From NCBI GenBank assembly GCA_020072645.1, contig JAIQGK010000006.1, forward strand, positions 62,001-126,000: DNA of 64,000 nt. Reading direction: 5' to 3'. The notes below the pieces were generated by a model that did not search any database, was not told the origin of the DNA, and saw nothing but the letters and a program-made list of their open reading frames with translations. Positions 9,091 to 17,175 of the stretch are shown piece by piece (position 1 is the stretch's first letter; each line of letters starts with the position of its first letter). This DNA comes from Terriglobia bacterium. GTDB taxonomy: Bacteria > Acidobacteriota > Terriglobia > Terriglobales > Acidobacteriaceae. Position numbers and translations under genes: made by a program.

Positions 9091-9144
9091 AAGTTTGGGA
9101 AACCGGGCTTGCTGGGGATCCCCGGGACTGCCGCATAAGGACGT

Positions 9145-10014
9145 TTACCGCACCGTCAGCACCGGGCACTGCGCTCCGGCAATGATGCGATACGCGGTCC
9201 GTTCCCGCAGGATTCCCGGCCTAAAGGCGTTGCGAATTCCCATGGCGATCAGGCCGGCTTTCTTTTCACGGGCCACGCGCAGCACGGTTTCAGCCGTATC
9301 GCCCATGGCCACAACAAACTCCGGGTTCAGGCCAGCCAGCGCGGAAAACTTTCTGGTCATGTTTTTGCGGACCGATTCAGTAAGCGCGTTTTCATCGGAC
9401 GTGGTCGCTTCATCGCCAGGGAGCACGTGCAGCACCGTAATGGACGCGGCAAACTGCTGCGCCAGCATGGCAATGTAAGGCACCGCTTTCAGGCTAAGCT
9501 CTGAAAGGTTGGTAGGGAACAGGATCGGCTGAAACGGCGCGCCTGTGCTAGACGCCGCTTCCGGGCCCACCGTCAGAATCGGGCACATCACGCCGCGGCA
9601 AATCTCTTCCGTCACGGAGCCAAGCAGCATTTTCCGTAGTCCGGTGCGTCCACGCGTGCCGGCCACCACCAGATCAATGTCGGCCGTGCTCACCACTTTC
9701 AGCAGTTCGATCTTAAATTCGCCTTCCGCCAGCACCAGCGCGGGCTGCAGTCCTTTGAGTTCAGGCAAATCACGGAGAGCGGCCAGCCGCTGGGCAGCGT
9801 CCTTGCCGGCCGTTTCGTAAAGGTGCAAGTCGGCCAGCCCTGTTGCCAGCGGCGCTGTCGGCTCAATGTGGCACAGATGCAGGTTCGCTCCAAACGCGCG
9901 CGCAATCCTGGAGGCGTACGGCAGTGCCGCCAGTGATCCGGTGGAAAAATCCGTGGTAAACAGCACGTTCTTCAGCTTAGGACGGGTGGGTGTGATCAGA
10001 AGCGGCGCGGCCAT
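9145..10014 (-). CDS. Universal stress protein with tandem UspA domains
   Basis: 289 residues with two UspA domains, about 12-150 and 158-289. The first has the ATP-binding signature VVAGTRGRTGLRKMLLGSVTEEICRG (in parts GTRGRTG and GSVTEE). The second has VLHVLPGDE and AMGIRNAF, with a weaker ATP motif. GAGGTGAATT precedes the ATG. USPs are cytosolic stress proteins; the ligand cannot be judged further here. It stands alone, with a 930-base repeat-rich stretch upstream. Confidence 0.88.
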   Translation of the reverse strand: MAAPLLITPTRPKLKNVLFTTDFSTGSLAALPYASRIARAFGANLHLCHIEPTAPLATGLADLHLYETAGKDAAQRLAALRDLPELKGLQPALVLAEGEFKIELLKVVSTADIDLVVAGTRGRTGLRKMLLGSVTEEICRGVMCPILTVGPEAASSTGAPFQPILFPTNLSELSLKAVPYIAMLAQQFAASITVLHVLPGDEATTSDENALTESVRKNMTRKFSALAGLNPEFVVAMGDTAETVLRVAREKKAGLIAMGIRNAFRPGILRERTAYRIIAGAQCPVLTVR

Positions 10015-10947
10015 AATTCACCTCGGCAAGAACGTTACTTCCTGCGCTATAGCGAAGCAGTGATGCAGATCACTCCCCGTGTCTTCTCGATCGTCCGTTT
10101 ATTCCCGACCTTTCGATCTTGGCTGCTCTCCGCGTCTTCGTGCCTCGTGGCAGGTTTTGGTTTTCCGATTACGGCGATGACGGCGGATGACGTGCGATCA
10201 CGGCGATTCCTCGTTTTCAATTTCGGCGATTTTTGGCAATCATGGCAATTTTGGCAATCTGGTGCCCCTCCCCCCATGCCTCAATTAGGATTGCAAAGGG
10301 TTTGCGCGATTCAACCCCGGGGATACCTCCGGATTGAACTGCACCTCTGAAGCGTTCCGACCTTTTGACCTTGGCTGTTCTCCGCGTCTCCGCGCCTCCT
10401 TGGTGAAGGTTCTCGGTTTTCCGATCACGCGCGATGTCGGCGATGACGCGCGATCACGGCGATTTTCCACCCCACCCCCCTATTTTCAAGGTCGTGTTGC
10501 AAACAAAGCACTTCCGCTATTCGACCCTTGGGTGGCCCTTGCGTGGCCCTTGCGTGGCCCTTGGGTGGCCCAAGGGTGACCCAAGCGTCACCCAATCCCA
10601 ATCCCAGTCAGGCAGAGGGTCGCAACCCTTTCACCCAGTACCAAATACCAAGCACCAGCCTTCCGGCTAATTGCCAATTGCCAATTGCTATCTGCTAGTT
10701 TTCAATGATCAGACCCACTTCTACCCCTGAGGGCACTCGTATCCTAGCGGGTTTCGATGAGCGAATCAATTACGAATTAGGACAATATGAAACCCGCCCA
10801 GTGGACCCATCCCACGCTCCGCAATCCCTGGCCGTTGTCTGCAAACGGCCGGAAAAACTGTGCGTCAATTTCATGCCATTCCAGCAGAAATTCGGCTTGA
10901 TTCGTCCTATAATGCCACCGATTTAGCTCCAATTCAGTGGGTGATCC
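10015..10947. repeat. Repeat-rich intergenic region
   Basis: No convincing gene in 930 bases. It contains two copies of a dispersed motif (10124-10206 and 10376-10464: ctccgcgtctccgcgcctc, then ttttccgat and gcgatcacggcgatt). A four-unit 11-mer tandem lies at 10525-10568, and an AT-rich 'gccaattgccaattgct' element at about 10667-10700. A TATAAT box at 10908-10913 may serve the gene at 10948. Confidence 0.6.
10525..10594. repeat. 11-bp tandem repeat CCCTTGSGTGG x4 with inverted continuation
   Basis: Units CCCTTGGGTGG, CCCTTGCGTGG, CCCTTGCGTGG and CCCTTGGGTGG run end to end (10525-10568). The complementary-sense CCCAAGGGTGACCCAAGCG follows, so the block can fold back on itself. No reading frame uses it. 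Confidence 0.8.
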
Positions 10948-11406
10948 ATGGGCGTTATCCTTTCCCTGCGTGACATCGCCGATGCCATCGAATCCCAAAG
11001 CAATGAAGGCGCGGCCTATGTGAACCCAGAAACCGGGGAAATTGTTCAGGTGAGTGAAGACGAACTTGCTTTGGTGGAAGATGAAGTCGCAGACGAAGAC
11101 CTTCCGCAGTGGCAACGCGAGGCGATGCCCAAGATACGCGAGGCCCTGGAGAGTGACCGCTTTCTGGCCTTGCCGGACCGCTTTGAAGTCCACGAGTGGG
11201 CCATCATGGAACGTTTCTCCCTCGAGCAGAATGAGAGCGCCCGCAAAGTTCTGGTCAGCGCTATTCACGGCTCCGGAGCTTTTCGCCACTTCCGCGGCGC
11301 CGTTGAACGGCTCGGACTGCTGGATGCCTGGTATCGCTATCGTCAGGAAGCGATTGAGCAAATCGCCCGCGACTGGCTGGAAGAACACAAGCTTGTGTAC
11401 AAGTGA
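10948..11406 (+). CDS. UPF0158 family protein
   Basis: 152 residues, acidic in the middle. The family signature is near the C-terminus: a GSGAFRHFRGAVERLGLLDAWYRYR-type stretch (seen as GAFRHFRGAVERL and DAWYRYRQEA), then a WLEEH tail. The N-terminus has SLRDIADAIE and a YVNPETGEIV segment typical of the family. Function is unknown for the family; no membrane segment or signal is seen. It is monocistronic, with a TATAAT box about 35 bases upstream. Confidence 0.8.
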   Translation: MGVILSLRDIADAIESQSNEGAAYVNPETGEIVQVSEDELALVEDEVADEDLPQWQREAMPKIREALESDRFLALPDRFEVHEWAIMERFSLEQNESARKVLVSAIHGSGAFRHFRGAVERLGLLDAWYRYRQEAIEQIARDWLEEHKLVYK

Positions 11407-11878
11407 TGGGACAATCGGCCATACGCCTGCGCTCAAAACTAAAATCCGGCAACGCCGGCCCAAGGCTTTGCTTGATCCTATTGCATTCTGGGGGCGCCCG
11501 CTCTCTCATTTCTTTCTCGTCCTGAGCGATGCGCGCGTGAATGCGCGCGCGAGTCGAAGGATCCCGGTGCAGCCTGTTGTAACCATGCAACTTCAGGGCG
11601 TTCTACCGAAACATTTTCCTGCGAACGCCTCTTTATGATGCTGCATGGGAGACGACGCACCTTCGGGCTTCTTGGACTGCGCCGTTCGCAGGCATTCCCT
11701 GGGGACCAATTTATACCGTCCAGTCATTGTGGGTGAATCTTAAGGGCGGGCATGATCTTACGCCAGAGGCAGCAACGGCTCTTCAGCTTCCTATCGACAA
11801 GAGCACGCTCTATCCCGAAGCGCGCAGGGCTGCGGGGGCGTAAAAGCGCGCAGGTCGACAACCCTTCGCAGCGAACAC
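11407..11878. other. Intergenic, no gene seen
   Basis: About 470 bases between convergent genes. Short open frames exist on both strands, but none has family resemblance or a ribosome-binding site. The stretch near 11520-11570 (GCGCGCGTGAATGCGCGCGC) is locally palindromic. Confidence 0.5.
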
Positions 11879-12385
11879 TCACTTTGCGGTTGTGGGGGGC
11901 GGCGGCTCCTCATTGGAGATATCAACCACGCAACGCCATTGGCCGTCCGCATCATGCCGCCAGATTGAGACACCGCGATAATGCATGGTCATCAGCGCCG
12001 CGCCCTTTGGGCTGGGCACGGTCACTTCATCGGTGCCGGGCATGTAGGCCATCTTGCCGTCCGGCGAGAACACCGGTTTGTCCGACTTCCAGTGGATCTT
12101 AAAGCCGGGCGTCTTCACGCTTTCCGTAACGTAGGCTCGCAGCGCAGCCTTGCCTTTGATAATGGGCTGTCCGGGAAATATGAGCGAGGCGTCATCGCTC
12201 CAGTAGGAGATGATCTTCTCCACGTCTTTTCCGTCGCTGGCCAGGTCGGCCCATTCCGCGTCCATCTTCAGTAGCTTCGCGCCTTCGGCATCAGCGTCAA
12301 AGGGGCGCGGTGAACAAGCTGACAGTGAGAGCACCAGGGCAAGCAGAGCCACGAGAGGAAAGACGGGAAATCGGTTGTTAGGCAT
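11879..12385 (-). CDS. Lipoprotein with SnoaL/DUF4440 (NTF2-like) domain
   Basis: 168 residues from the ATG at 12385; an upstream ATG at 12427 would put 14 non-signal residues before the signal peptide. The N-terminus is a lipoprotein signal (VALLALVLSLSAC lipobox), so it is probably membrane-anchored in the periplasm. The rest is an NTF2-like fold: ISYWSDDASLIFPGQPIIKGKAALRAY, then a beta-rich part ending in VDISNEE. Members of this family bind or isomerise small ligands; no catalytic role can be assigned. The last residues are Pro-rich. Confidence 0.8.
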   Translation of the reverse strand: MPNNRFPVFPLVALLALVLSLSACSPRPFDADAEGAKLLKMDAEWADLASDGKDVEKIISYWSDDASLIFPGQPIIKGKAALRAYVTESVKTPGFKIHWKSDKPVFSPDGKMAYMPGTDEVTVPSPKGAALMTMHYRGVSIWRHDADGQWRCVVDISNEEPPPPTTAK

Positions 12386-12715
12386 GGTGCGGAGTATACA
12401 TGGAAGAGGATGGTTTCGATTTCCCATGTGCCGGCGGCCCTAAGTTCCTGCATTAGGGAAATTAATTTCTTAGAATGAATGTAGTACTCCTATGTCCCGT
12501 TTGCAGAATCTCATAGGCCTCATTACCTAAGAAAAGCCTTATTCACATACAAGCGCATCCAGATGCCGCAACTATGGCGCTGGGGAATATTGGTTTGAGT
12601 AGTTTCGTATACAGCAGGCAGATGATTTCATTTCTTTGTCAGGAGTTTTCAAGCCCTCGCTTTTTCGCTTGATGGCTGTCCGGAAGACGGTTTTTCACGA
12701 AGCCACCCCAACCTC
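12386..12715. other. Intergenic ahead of a strong terminator; possible unannotated transcript
   Basis: No protein-coding frame is convincing here, yet it ends in a perfect factor-independent terminator pointing along the + strand (12716-12757) with no + strand gene before it for more than 1 kb. It may encode a small RNA; no known RNA family was recognised. Confidence 0.35.
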
Positions 12716-12757
12716 GACACCCGGCGTTTCGCCGGGTGTCTTTTTTGTTTTTTGTGC
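12716..12757 (+). terminator. Strong intrinsic terminator
   Basis: An 11-bp perfect stem, GACACCCGGCG, loop TTT, CGCCGGGTGTC, is followed by TTTTTTGTTTTTT. Orientation is + strand. Confidence 0.85.
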
Positions 12758-12876
12758 AGAGGCGACGCGGTACGGAAGCCCGCGAGGGCTTTCGCGCGTC
12801 GGGTCTGCACGGTAGCATTCCCGCCCTGACTAACTAAGTCGCGATCGCAACGGTATACAATCCTCCCACTTCCCGC

Positions 12877-13368
12877 ATGCACAGAATTGGAGCCACCACC
12901 GTGGACGACAGCAGACGCAGATTGATTTGGCACGGCATGTTCCTGTTTTTGCTGGGACTGCTGACGGGTTTCATGGAGACGAAGTTTGCCAATCCTCGCA
13001 TGGGACTGGCCGCGCACTTGGAAGGCGTAATGAACGGAACGTTTCTCATCGCGCTGGGCGCGGTGTGGATGGAAGTGCGGCTCAGTGCAAAACTCAAGGC
13101 TGCGGCGTATTGGACCGCGCTTTATGGAGCTTACGTAAACTGGGCGGCCACAGCGCTGGGAGCGGCATTGGGTGCGGCTGCGCTCTCTCCCATTACCGGC
13201 GCGGGACACAACGCGCTGCCCTGGCAGGAGACGCTGATGACCGCATTGTTTATGTCAGTAGGGCTGGCGATTGTCGGGTCGGCGGTGCTGGTGCTTTTGG
13301 GATTGCGGCGCGGGGCTGCCGCGGTAGTTCCCGCCGCAGTGCCGCGTTACGGACACATTCCTGACTAA
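12877..13368 (+). CDS. Hydroxylaminobenzene mutase-like membrane protein (HabA/HabB family)
   Basis: 163 residues with four predicted membrane segments (about 18-33, 50-65, 76-105, 120-145). The blocks GLLTGFMETKFANPRMGLAAH and HLEGVMNGTFLIALGAVW (each shortened here), together with a WAATALGA stretch and GAGHNALPWQETL, match hydroxylaminobenzene mutases as I recall them. Those rearrange hydroxylaminobenzene to 2-aminophenol during nitroarene metabolism. The physiological substrate in this organism is unknown. It appears monocistronic; the start may be later than shown (GTG at 12901). Confidence 0.65.
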   Translation: MHRIGATTVDDSRRRLIWHGMFLFLLGLLTGFMETKFANPRMGLAAHLEGVMNGTFLIALGAVWMEVRLSAKLKAAAYWTALYGAYVNWAATALGAALGAAALSPITGAGHNALPWQETLMTALFMSVGLAIVGSAVLVLLGLRRGAAAVVPAAVPRYGHIPD

Positions 13369-13501
13369 CATCCGCATAGACCGCATGTACACGCCCTCTG
13401 GTCTTGCTTTCCATCAGGCTGGCAGCAGACTGCGACTGGGCGTGCGCGACCAGCGCAACACATGCGGTGAACATCGTAAGTGGTAGGAATCGGTATCTCA
13501 T
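13250..13501 (-). CDS. Possible small secreted protein (doubtful)
   Basis: 83 residues starting at ATG 13501. The N-terminus reads as a good signal peptide (RYRFLPLTMFTACVALVAHA), followed by about 60 residues of no recognised family. It overlaps the 3' end of the opposite-strand gene by about 120 bases, which argues against it. It could be a decayed gene. Confidence 0.25.
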   Translation of the reverse strand: MRYRFLPLTMFTACVALVAHAQSQSAASLMESKTRGRVHAVYADVSQECVRNAALRRELPRQPRAAIPKAPAPPTRQSPALLT

Positions 13502-13615
13502 GGCGGCCCGGCAGCTCCTCCCCGGGGCGTTTTCGGAATGTGCAAAGGCATCACCGCCCTGCGAAGTGTGCTCTTCTATACAGCTACTCTCAATACCGTG
13601 TGTTCTAATCAAGCA

Positions 13616-13813
13616 ATGGATACAAAGACCCAAAATCCCCAGATGTGGATCAACCCTAAATCGAATTTCACTGGCGGGGCGCATGCAGCTGAGTACGGTG
13701 AAGGGCAAAGTACGCACAACTCACGGTTCCTGGAACTGGCTGATGTGGTTTTATCCAAAGATAAGCCAGCCAAAGCCAAGGCAGCCGCCGCCGGTCAAGA
13801 TTCCAAAAAGTAG
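13616..13813 (+). CDS. Small hypothetical protein with NSRFLELAD motif
   Basis: 65 residues starting at ATG 13616. There is no signal or membrane segment. The centre HNSRFLELADVVLSKDKPAK matches NSSRFLELADIALGVKKPAA in the small protein at 15063-15350, followed in both by a Lys/Ala-rich tail. Both begin with a short polar region containing W and a G-rich segment. The family is not recognised. Confidence 0.55.
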   Translation: MDTKTQNPQMWINPKSNFTGGAHAAEYGEGQSTHNSRFLELADVVLSKDKPAKAKAAAAGQDSKK

Positions 13814-14069
13814 CGCTCATACCCTTCCGCCAAACTCAAAACAGACCAATGGGCCTTCCAGCGGGCATTTTCCACTTGAAGGTGGCCATTCCAGTTCCAT
13901 TTCAGAGCTAATGCAGAGTCAGAATGAGAATCGCCCTTGCTAAAGTTCAAAATGCTCCCTTTTTACAGGAATTTTAACTTTGGCCCCTTTTACTTATGGA
14001 TTTTAAAGATATTCCAGTGGTAATATCTGCTTCGCTTTCACCCCGAATTTCATAAGAAAGGACTCCTGC

Positions 14070-14417
14070 ATGGCGCTGGTTCTGTGCACTGGCGTCGATC
14101 CCTCGGTCGTACGCACCAGGCAACTTATTCTGGAACGAGCAGGCCATGTTGTGGTCTCTGCGCTGGACGAATCCACTTTGATCCAGGCATGCCGGCAGCA
14201 TAAATTTGATGTTGCTGTTGTGGGCCAGACAGTCTCTCCCAAAATCAAGCGGCGCATTGCGGGGCTGATCCGCGAGAGCTGCCGCGGCGCCAAGTTGCTG
14301 GAGCTTTATACCGTCTCCAGCGGCAGAGTGCTGGATGACGCCGATTCATGGCTGGAGGTTCTTGCTGACGTGCCGCAGGAACTTGCTACAAGGGTTGGGG
14401 CGCTTGCGGGTCGATGA
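14070..14417 (+). CDS. Receiver-like domain protein lacking the phosphoacceptor Asp
   Basis: 115 residues with a response-regulator-like alpha/beta pattern. ALVLCTGVDPSVVRTRQLIL corresponds to the first strand and helix, FDVAVVGQTVS to the strand that normally ends in the phosphorylated Asp, then KLLELY. The Asp is replaced by Gly/Gln, so conventional phosphotransfer is unlikely. The first-strand acidic pair is also absent. AAGGACT precedes the ATG. Its stop overlaps the next start by four bases, so the two genes are coupled. Confidence 0.6.
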   Translation: MALVLCTGVDPSVVRTRQLILERAGHVVVSALDESTLIQACRQHKFDVAVVGQTVSPKIKRRIAGLIRESCRGAKLLELYTVSSGRVLDDADSWLEVLADVPQELATRVGALAGR

Positions 14418-14869
14418 TCGCAACCCCGAGCCTGAAGCGGCACAGGCCTAAATCGATTGTAGTTATCGCAACATTCCTCTTCGCCGCCACAATCATTGCT
14501 CTTATTACCGGCGGTAGTTTGCTTTTTCCTGGTCCTCTGCTGGATCGCCTATGGAAATTCAACCCGCAGGGCGCGGCGCTATTTCGCTCCATCGGCAGAG
14601 TTTCCGGCGTGTTCCTGGTGGCGCTCGGTGTTGGCACGTTCTTTGCTGCACTTGGATTATTGCGCGGTCGGCGCTGGGCGTGGTGGTTTGGCGTCTGCCT
14701 TTTCGCCGTCGATGCCAGTGGCAATCTTGTCAGCTATTTTCTTACCCATGACGCGCTGCGTTCATCCACCGGCGCAATCATCTCCGCGTCATTTTTATTT
14801 TTTCTGTGTCGCTATCCCGTTCGCGATTATTTCCGTCGCCAGGCGCTCACGCCAAACCATAAGCCATAG
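14414..14869 (+). CDS. Small integral membrane protein, unknown function
   Basis: 151 residues with about four hydrophobic helices (18-40, 60-82, 88-106, 118-132) and a basic C-terminus. No family was recognised. The ATGA overlap with the receiver-like gene suggests co-expression. The 3' end overlaps a minus-strand frame resembling a C-terminal membrane-anchor tail (14827-14962). Confidence 0.6.
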   Translation: MIATPSLKRHRPKSIVVIATFLFAATIIALITGGSLLFPGPLLDRLWKFNPQGAALFRSIGRVSGVFLVALGVGTFFAALGLLRGRRWAWWFGVCLFAVDASGNLVSYFLTHDALRSSTGAIISASFLFFLCRYPVRDYFRRQALTPNHKP

Positions 14870-15062
14870 AACGCCAGCAGCAGAAGTCCGGCGATTGCGC
14901 CCGCCGGGGGAGGCACCGGGGTTCGCTTACCGGCGCCTTTGCCGGTTCCATTATGGAATTGGATGCGTCGTACTTAACCCGTACGGCTTAAACAAGACCG
15001 CGCGAAACGCGCGAAAAATTAGCTTTTTTCATTGAAAAGGGCCTGAAAACTGGAGATAATCA

Positions 15063-15350
15063 GTGCACCACATGCCCAAAAAATCTGATAAACAAACAGA
15101 GGTCTCCAAAGACCTTTGGATAGCACCGCGTTATAGCTTGAAGGGACCGGCTGGCGAACGCGCCTGGGAAAACCGTCCCGGTGGCGCGCCCAACAGCAGC
15201 CGTTTTCTTGAACTGGCGGATATCGCGCTTGGCGTCAAAAAGCCCGCAGCCAAGAAAAAACGCACAGCAGGCGCCAGCGCCCATCAGACTGCCAAGACTG
15301 AACCCTACTCTGGCATGGATTACGGTGCGAAAGACAATCCCAGAAGATAA
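15063..15350 (+). CDS. Small hypothetical protein, NSRFLELAD family
   Basis: 95 residues from GTG 15063, with GGAG seven bases upstream; ATG at 15072 is the alternative. Basic and hydrophilic, with no signal peptide. It shares SRFLELAD, then KKPAAKKK, with the protein at 13616. The stretch between 14870 and 15062 contains no gene. Confidence 0.55.
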   Translation: MHHMPKKSDKQTEVSKDLWIAPRYSLKGPAGERAWENRPGGAPNSSRFLELADIALGVKKPAAKKKRTAGASAHQTAKTEPYSGMDYGAKDNPRR

Positions 15351-15392
15351 TCAGGGCGAGCGTAATACGCTCAAAGCCATCAGAGAAGAAAA

Positions 15393-16991
15393 CTATTGCG
15401 GATGATTTGCTGACTGCAAAGTCTGCGAAACTGTCTTGCCATAGTCGCGCAGCTTATCAAGCGAGGCCGCGAGGCTGTCAGCCTTTTCCGTAAGGCCACG
15501 TGCGCGGGCCACGGAGATCACCTGTTCGGCCTCCATACTCAGCCGCTCCAGCGTGCTCACTAGATATCCCAGCGCGTCCGCGTGCGGCTTCCACAAATAA
15601 GCTGAACTCGCTTTATGGTTGTATTCATCCACTTCAATGACCATGCGCGCAAGATAGGCCACAATTGTCATCATCACGTTGGCGTAATCGGCCCGAAAAC
15701 TTTTTTCCGTTTGATAGTCGGCTCTGAACGATTCCACCTCGGCCGTTGACAGCGTGATCTTTGAGTTCTTTACCGGAAAAACGTGGGCGACCTTCGGGTC
15801 TGACGAGCGCACGTGCTCGCGGATGATCTGGCGCGCGCTTTGAAGTTTCCCTTCCTGGACGGCATTGTGTACGGCTTGCGACGGCGCAACCGCCAACACT
15901 TCAGTGGTTAGATTCTTACCGGAGTTTCCCGATGGCCCCGTTGCTGTAGGAGCGGATGAGTTAAAAGTTGTGGCGGGTGGACCGGTCCTCTGCGTTACGG
16001 TGTTTGCCTGCGGAATTGTGGGGCGCGGCGGCTGTGCCGTTTCCTGCGCCGCACGGGCCGGCTGCCGTGGGCTTCCTGCCGCGGACATTCTGACCGGACG
16101 CCTGCTGTCCACGGCCTTTTTATAGCGGGATACCTTGCGGAATTCGTCCTGGGCTGACTGATAATCTTCTTTCAGGATCTCACTGGTTTCCACTTCACTA
16201 AGATTTTTTACGGTAATGTCGCCTTCAACTTTTGAGAGCAGGCTGCCGCCTTCTTTTTGTACGGTCTCGGCAAATGTCTTGATCTGCATGGCCGCGTCGT
16301 GGAATAGCTCGTCGAACTTGCGCCCAAAAATGTCGTTCCAAACAGCCAGCGTGGCCAAAGAATCGGGATGATAAAACGATTTTCCCAGTGACAGCTTCAG
16401 TTCGCGCACGCGCTGCACGATTCCTGAATCAATGATCTGGTCAAAGTGGCGGAACTCTTCCAGCTCCTGGTAGAGATATTCAAATTCCTGCAACAGCGCA
16501 ACGTGCTCCGGCGGCATGGCTTCTGAAGGCACGTCAACCAGGGCGCGGTACAGATCAGCCTCAAAGGCCAGCGCCGACTGTGAGATAAAAGCGTAGGAAC
16601 TATCAACTTCCGGCCGATGCCACGCCGGCGGAGTATCACCCTGAGCGGGCATGCGAAAAAGATGCGTGATGATGCAATCGGTCTTGTCGCGATCACCGGA
16701 GCGCTGTGATGCTTTAACCGTGAAATAACGCAGCAACGCGTGCGCGGTTTCTAATCCGGGCAAGGTTTTGAGAGCGTCGCGCACCAGCGGCGGCGTGAGC
16801 GCCAGATCCAGCAGATTGAGCCACAGCTTGAATTCAGGGATCAGATCGGAGGCATTTTCCGTCGCGTCTGAGATGTTCTTGATCTCAAGCGGAACGGGCA
16901 CACTGTGTCCCAGGCTTTTTTCGAGCAACCCCAGATAAAAGGTGTGAACGACTTTTAAATCTTGCAGTTCCTTAAGGGAATCCTGGACCAA
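15393..16991 (-). CDS. Hypothetical soluble protein, helical with Pro/Thr-rich linker
   Basis: 532 residues of no recognised family. Residues 1 to about 290 are helix-rich (FEYLYQELEEFRHFDQIID). Residues about 305-375 form a low-complexity Pro/Thr/Gln/Ser linker. Residues about 385-532 are again helical, containing VYNKASSAYLW-like and TLERLSMEAEQVISVARARG segments. There is no signal peptide or membrane segment. It stands alone on the minus strand. Confidence 0.65.
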   Translation of the reverse strand: MVQDSLKELQDLKVVHTFYLGLLEKSLGHSVPVPLEIKNISDATENASDLIPEFKLWLNLLDLALTPPLVRDALKTLPGLETAHALLRYFTVKASQRSGDRDKTDCIITHLFRMPAQGDTPPAWHRPEVDSSYAFISQSALAFEADLYRALVDVPSEAMPPEHVALLQEFEYLYQELEEFRHFDQIIDSGIVQRVRELKLSLGKSFYHPDSLATLAVWNDIFGRKFDELFHDAAMQIKTFAETVQKEGGSLLSKVEGDITVKNLSEVETSEILKEDYQSAQDEFRKVSRYKKAVDSRRPVRMSAAGSPRQPARAAQETAQPPRPTIPQANTVTQRTGPPATTFNSSAPTATGPSGNSGKNLTTEVLAVAPSQAVHNAVQEGKLQSARQIIREHVRSSDPKVAHVFPVKNSKITLSTAEVESFRADYQTEKSFRADYANVMMTIVAYLARMVIEVDEYNHKASSAYLWKPHADALGYLVSTLERLSMEAEQVISVARARGLTEKADSLAASLDKLRDYGKTVSQTLQSANHPQ

Positions 16992-17175
16992 CGTATACTC
17001 CTGCCCCTTTCTCGATTTCGTATCATTGCCGTGGGGGTGAGCAGCCGGAAATTGCCGCTAGTTTAAACCAGCTCAATCCCTGGAAACAATCGGGTACTCC
17101 CCAAAGCCAACAGTGATCGAGCCGTAACTAATTAAGTTACAAGTACTTAGCCTTTTGTGACTATGGACTTAAGGT

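Noticed and set aside
10525-10594. Possible CRISPR-like array from the 11-mer tandem
   Set aside because: Units are directly adjacent with no spacers and are far too short.
10705-10926. 73-codon + strand frame before the UPF0158 gene
   Set aside because: No ribosome-binding site or family resemblance; lies in repeat-derived sequence.
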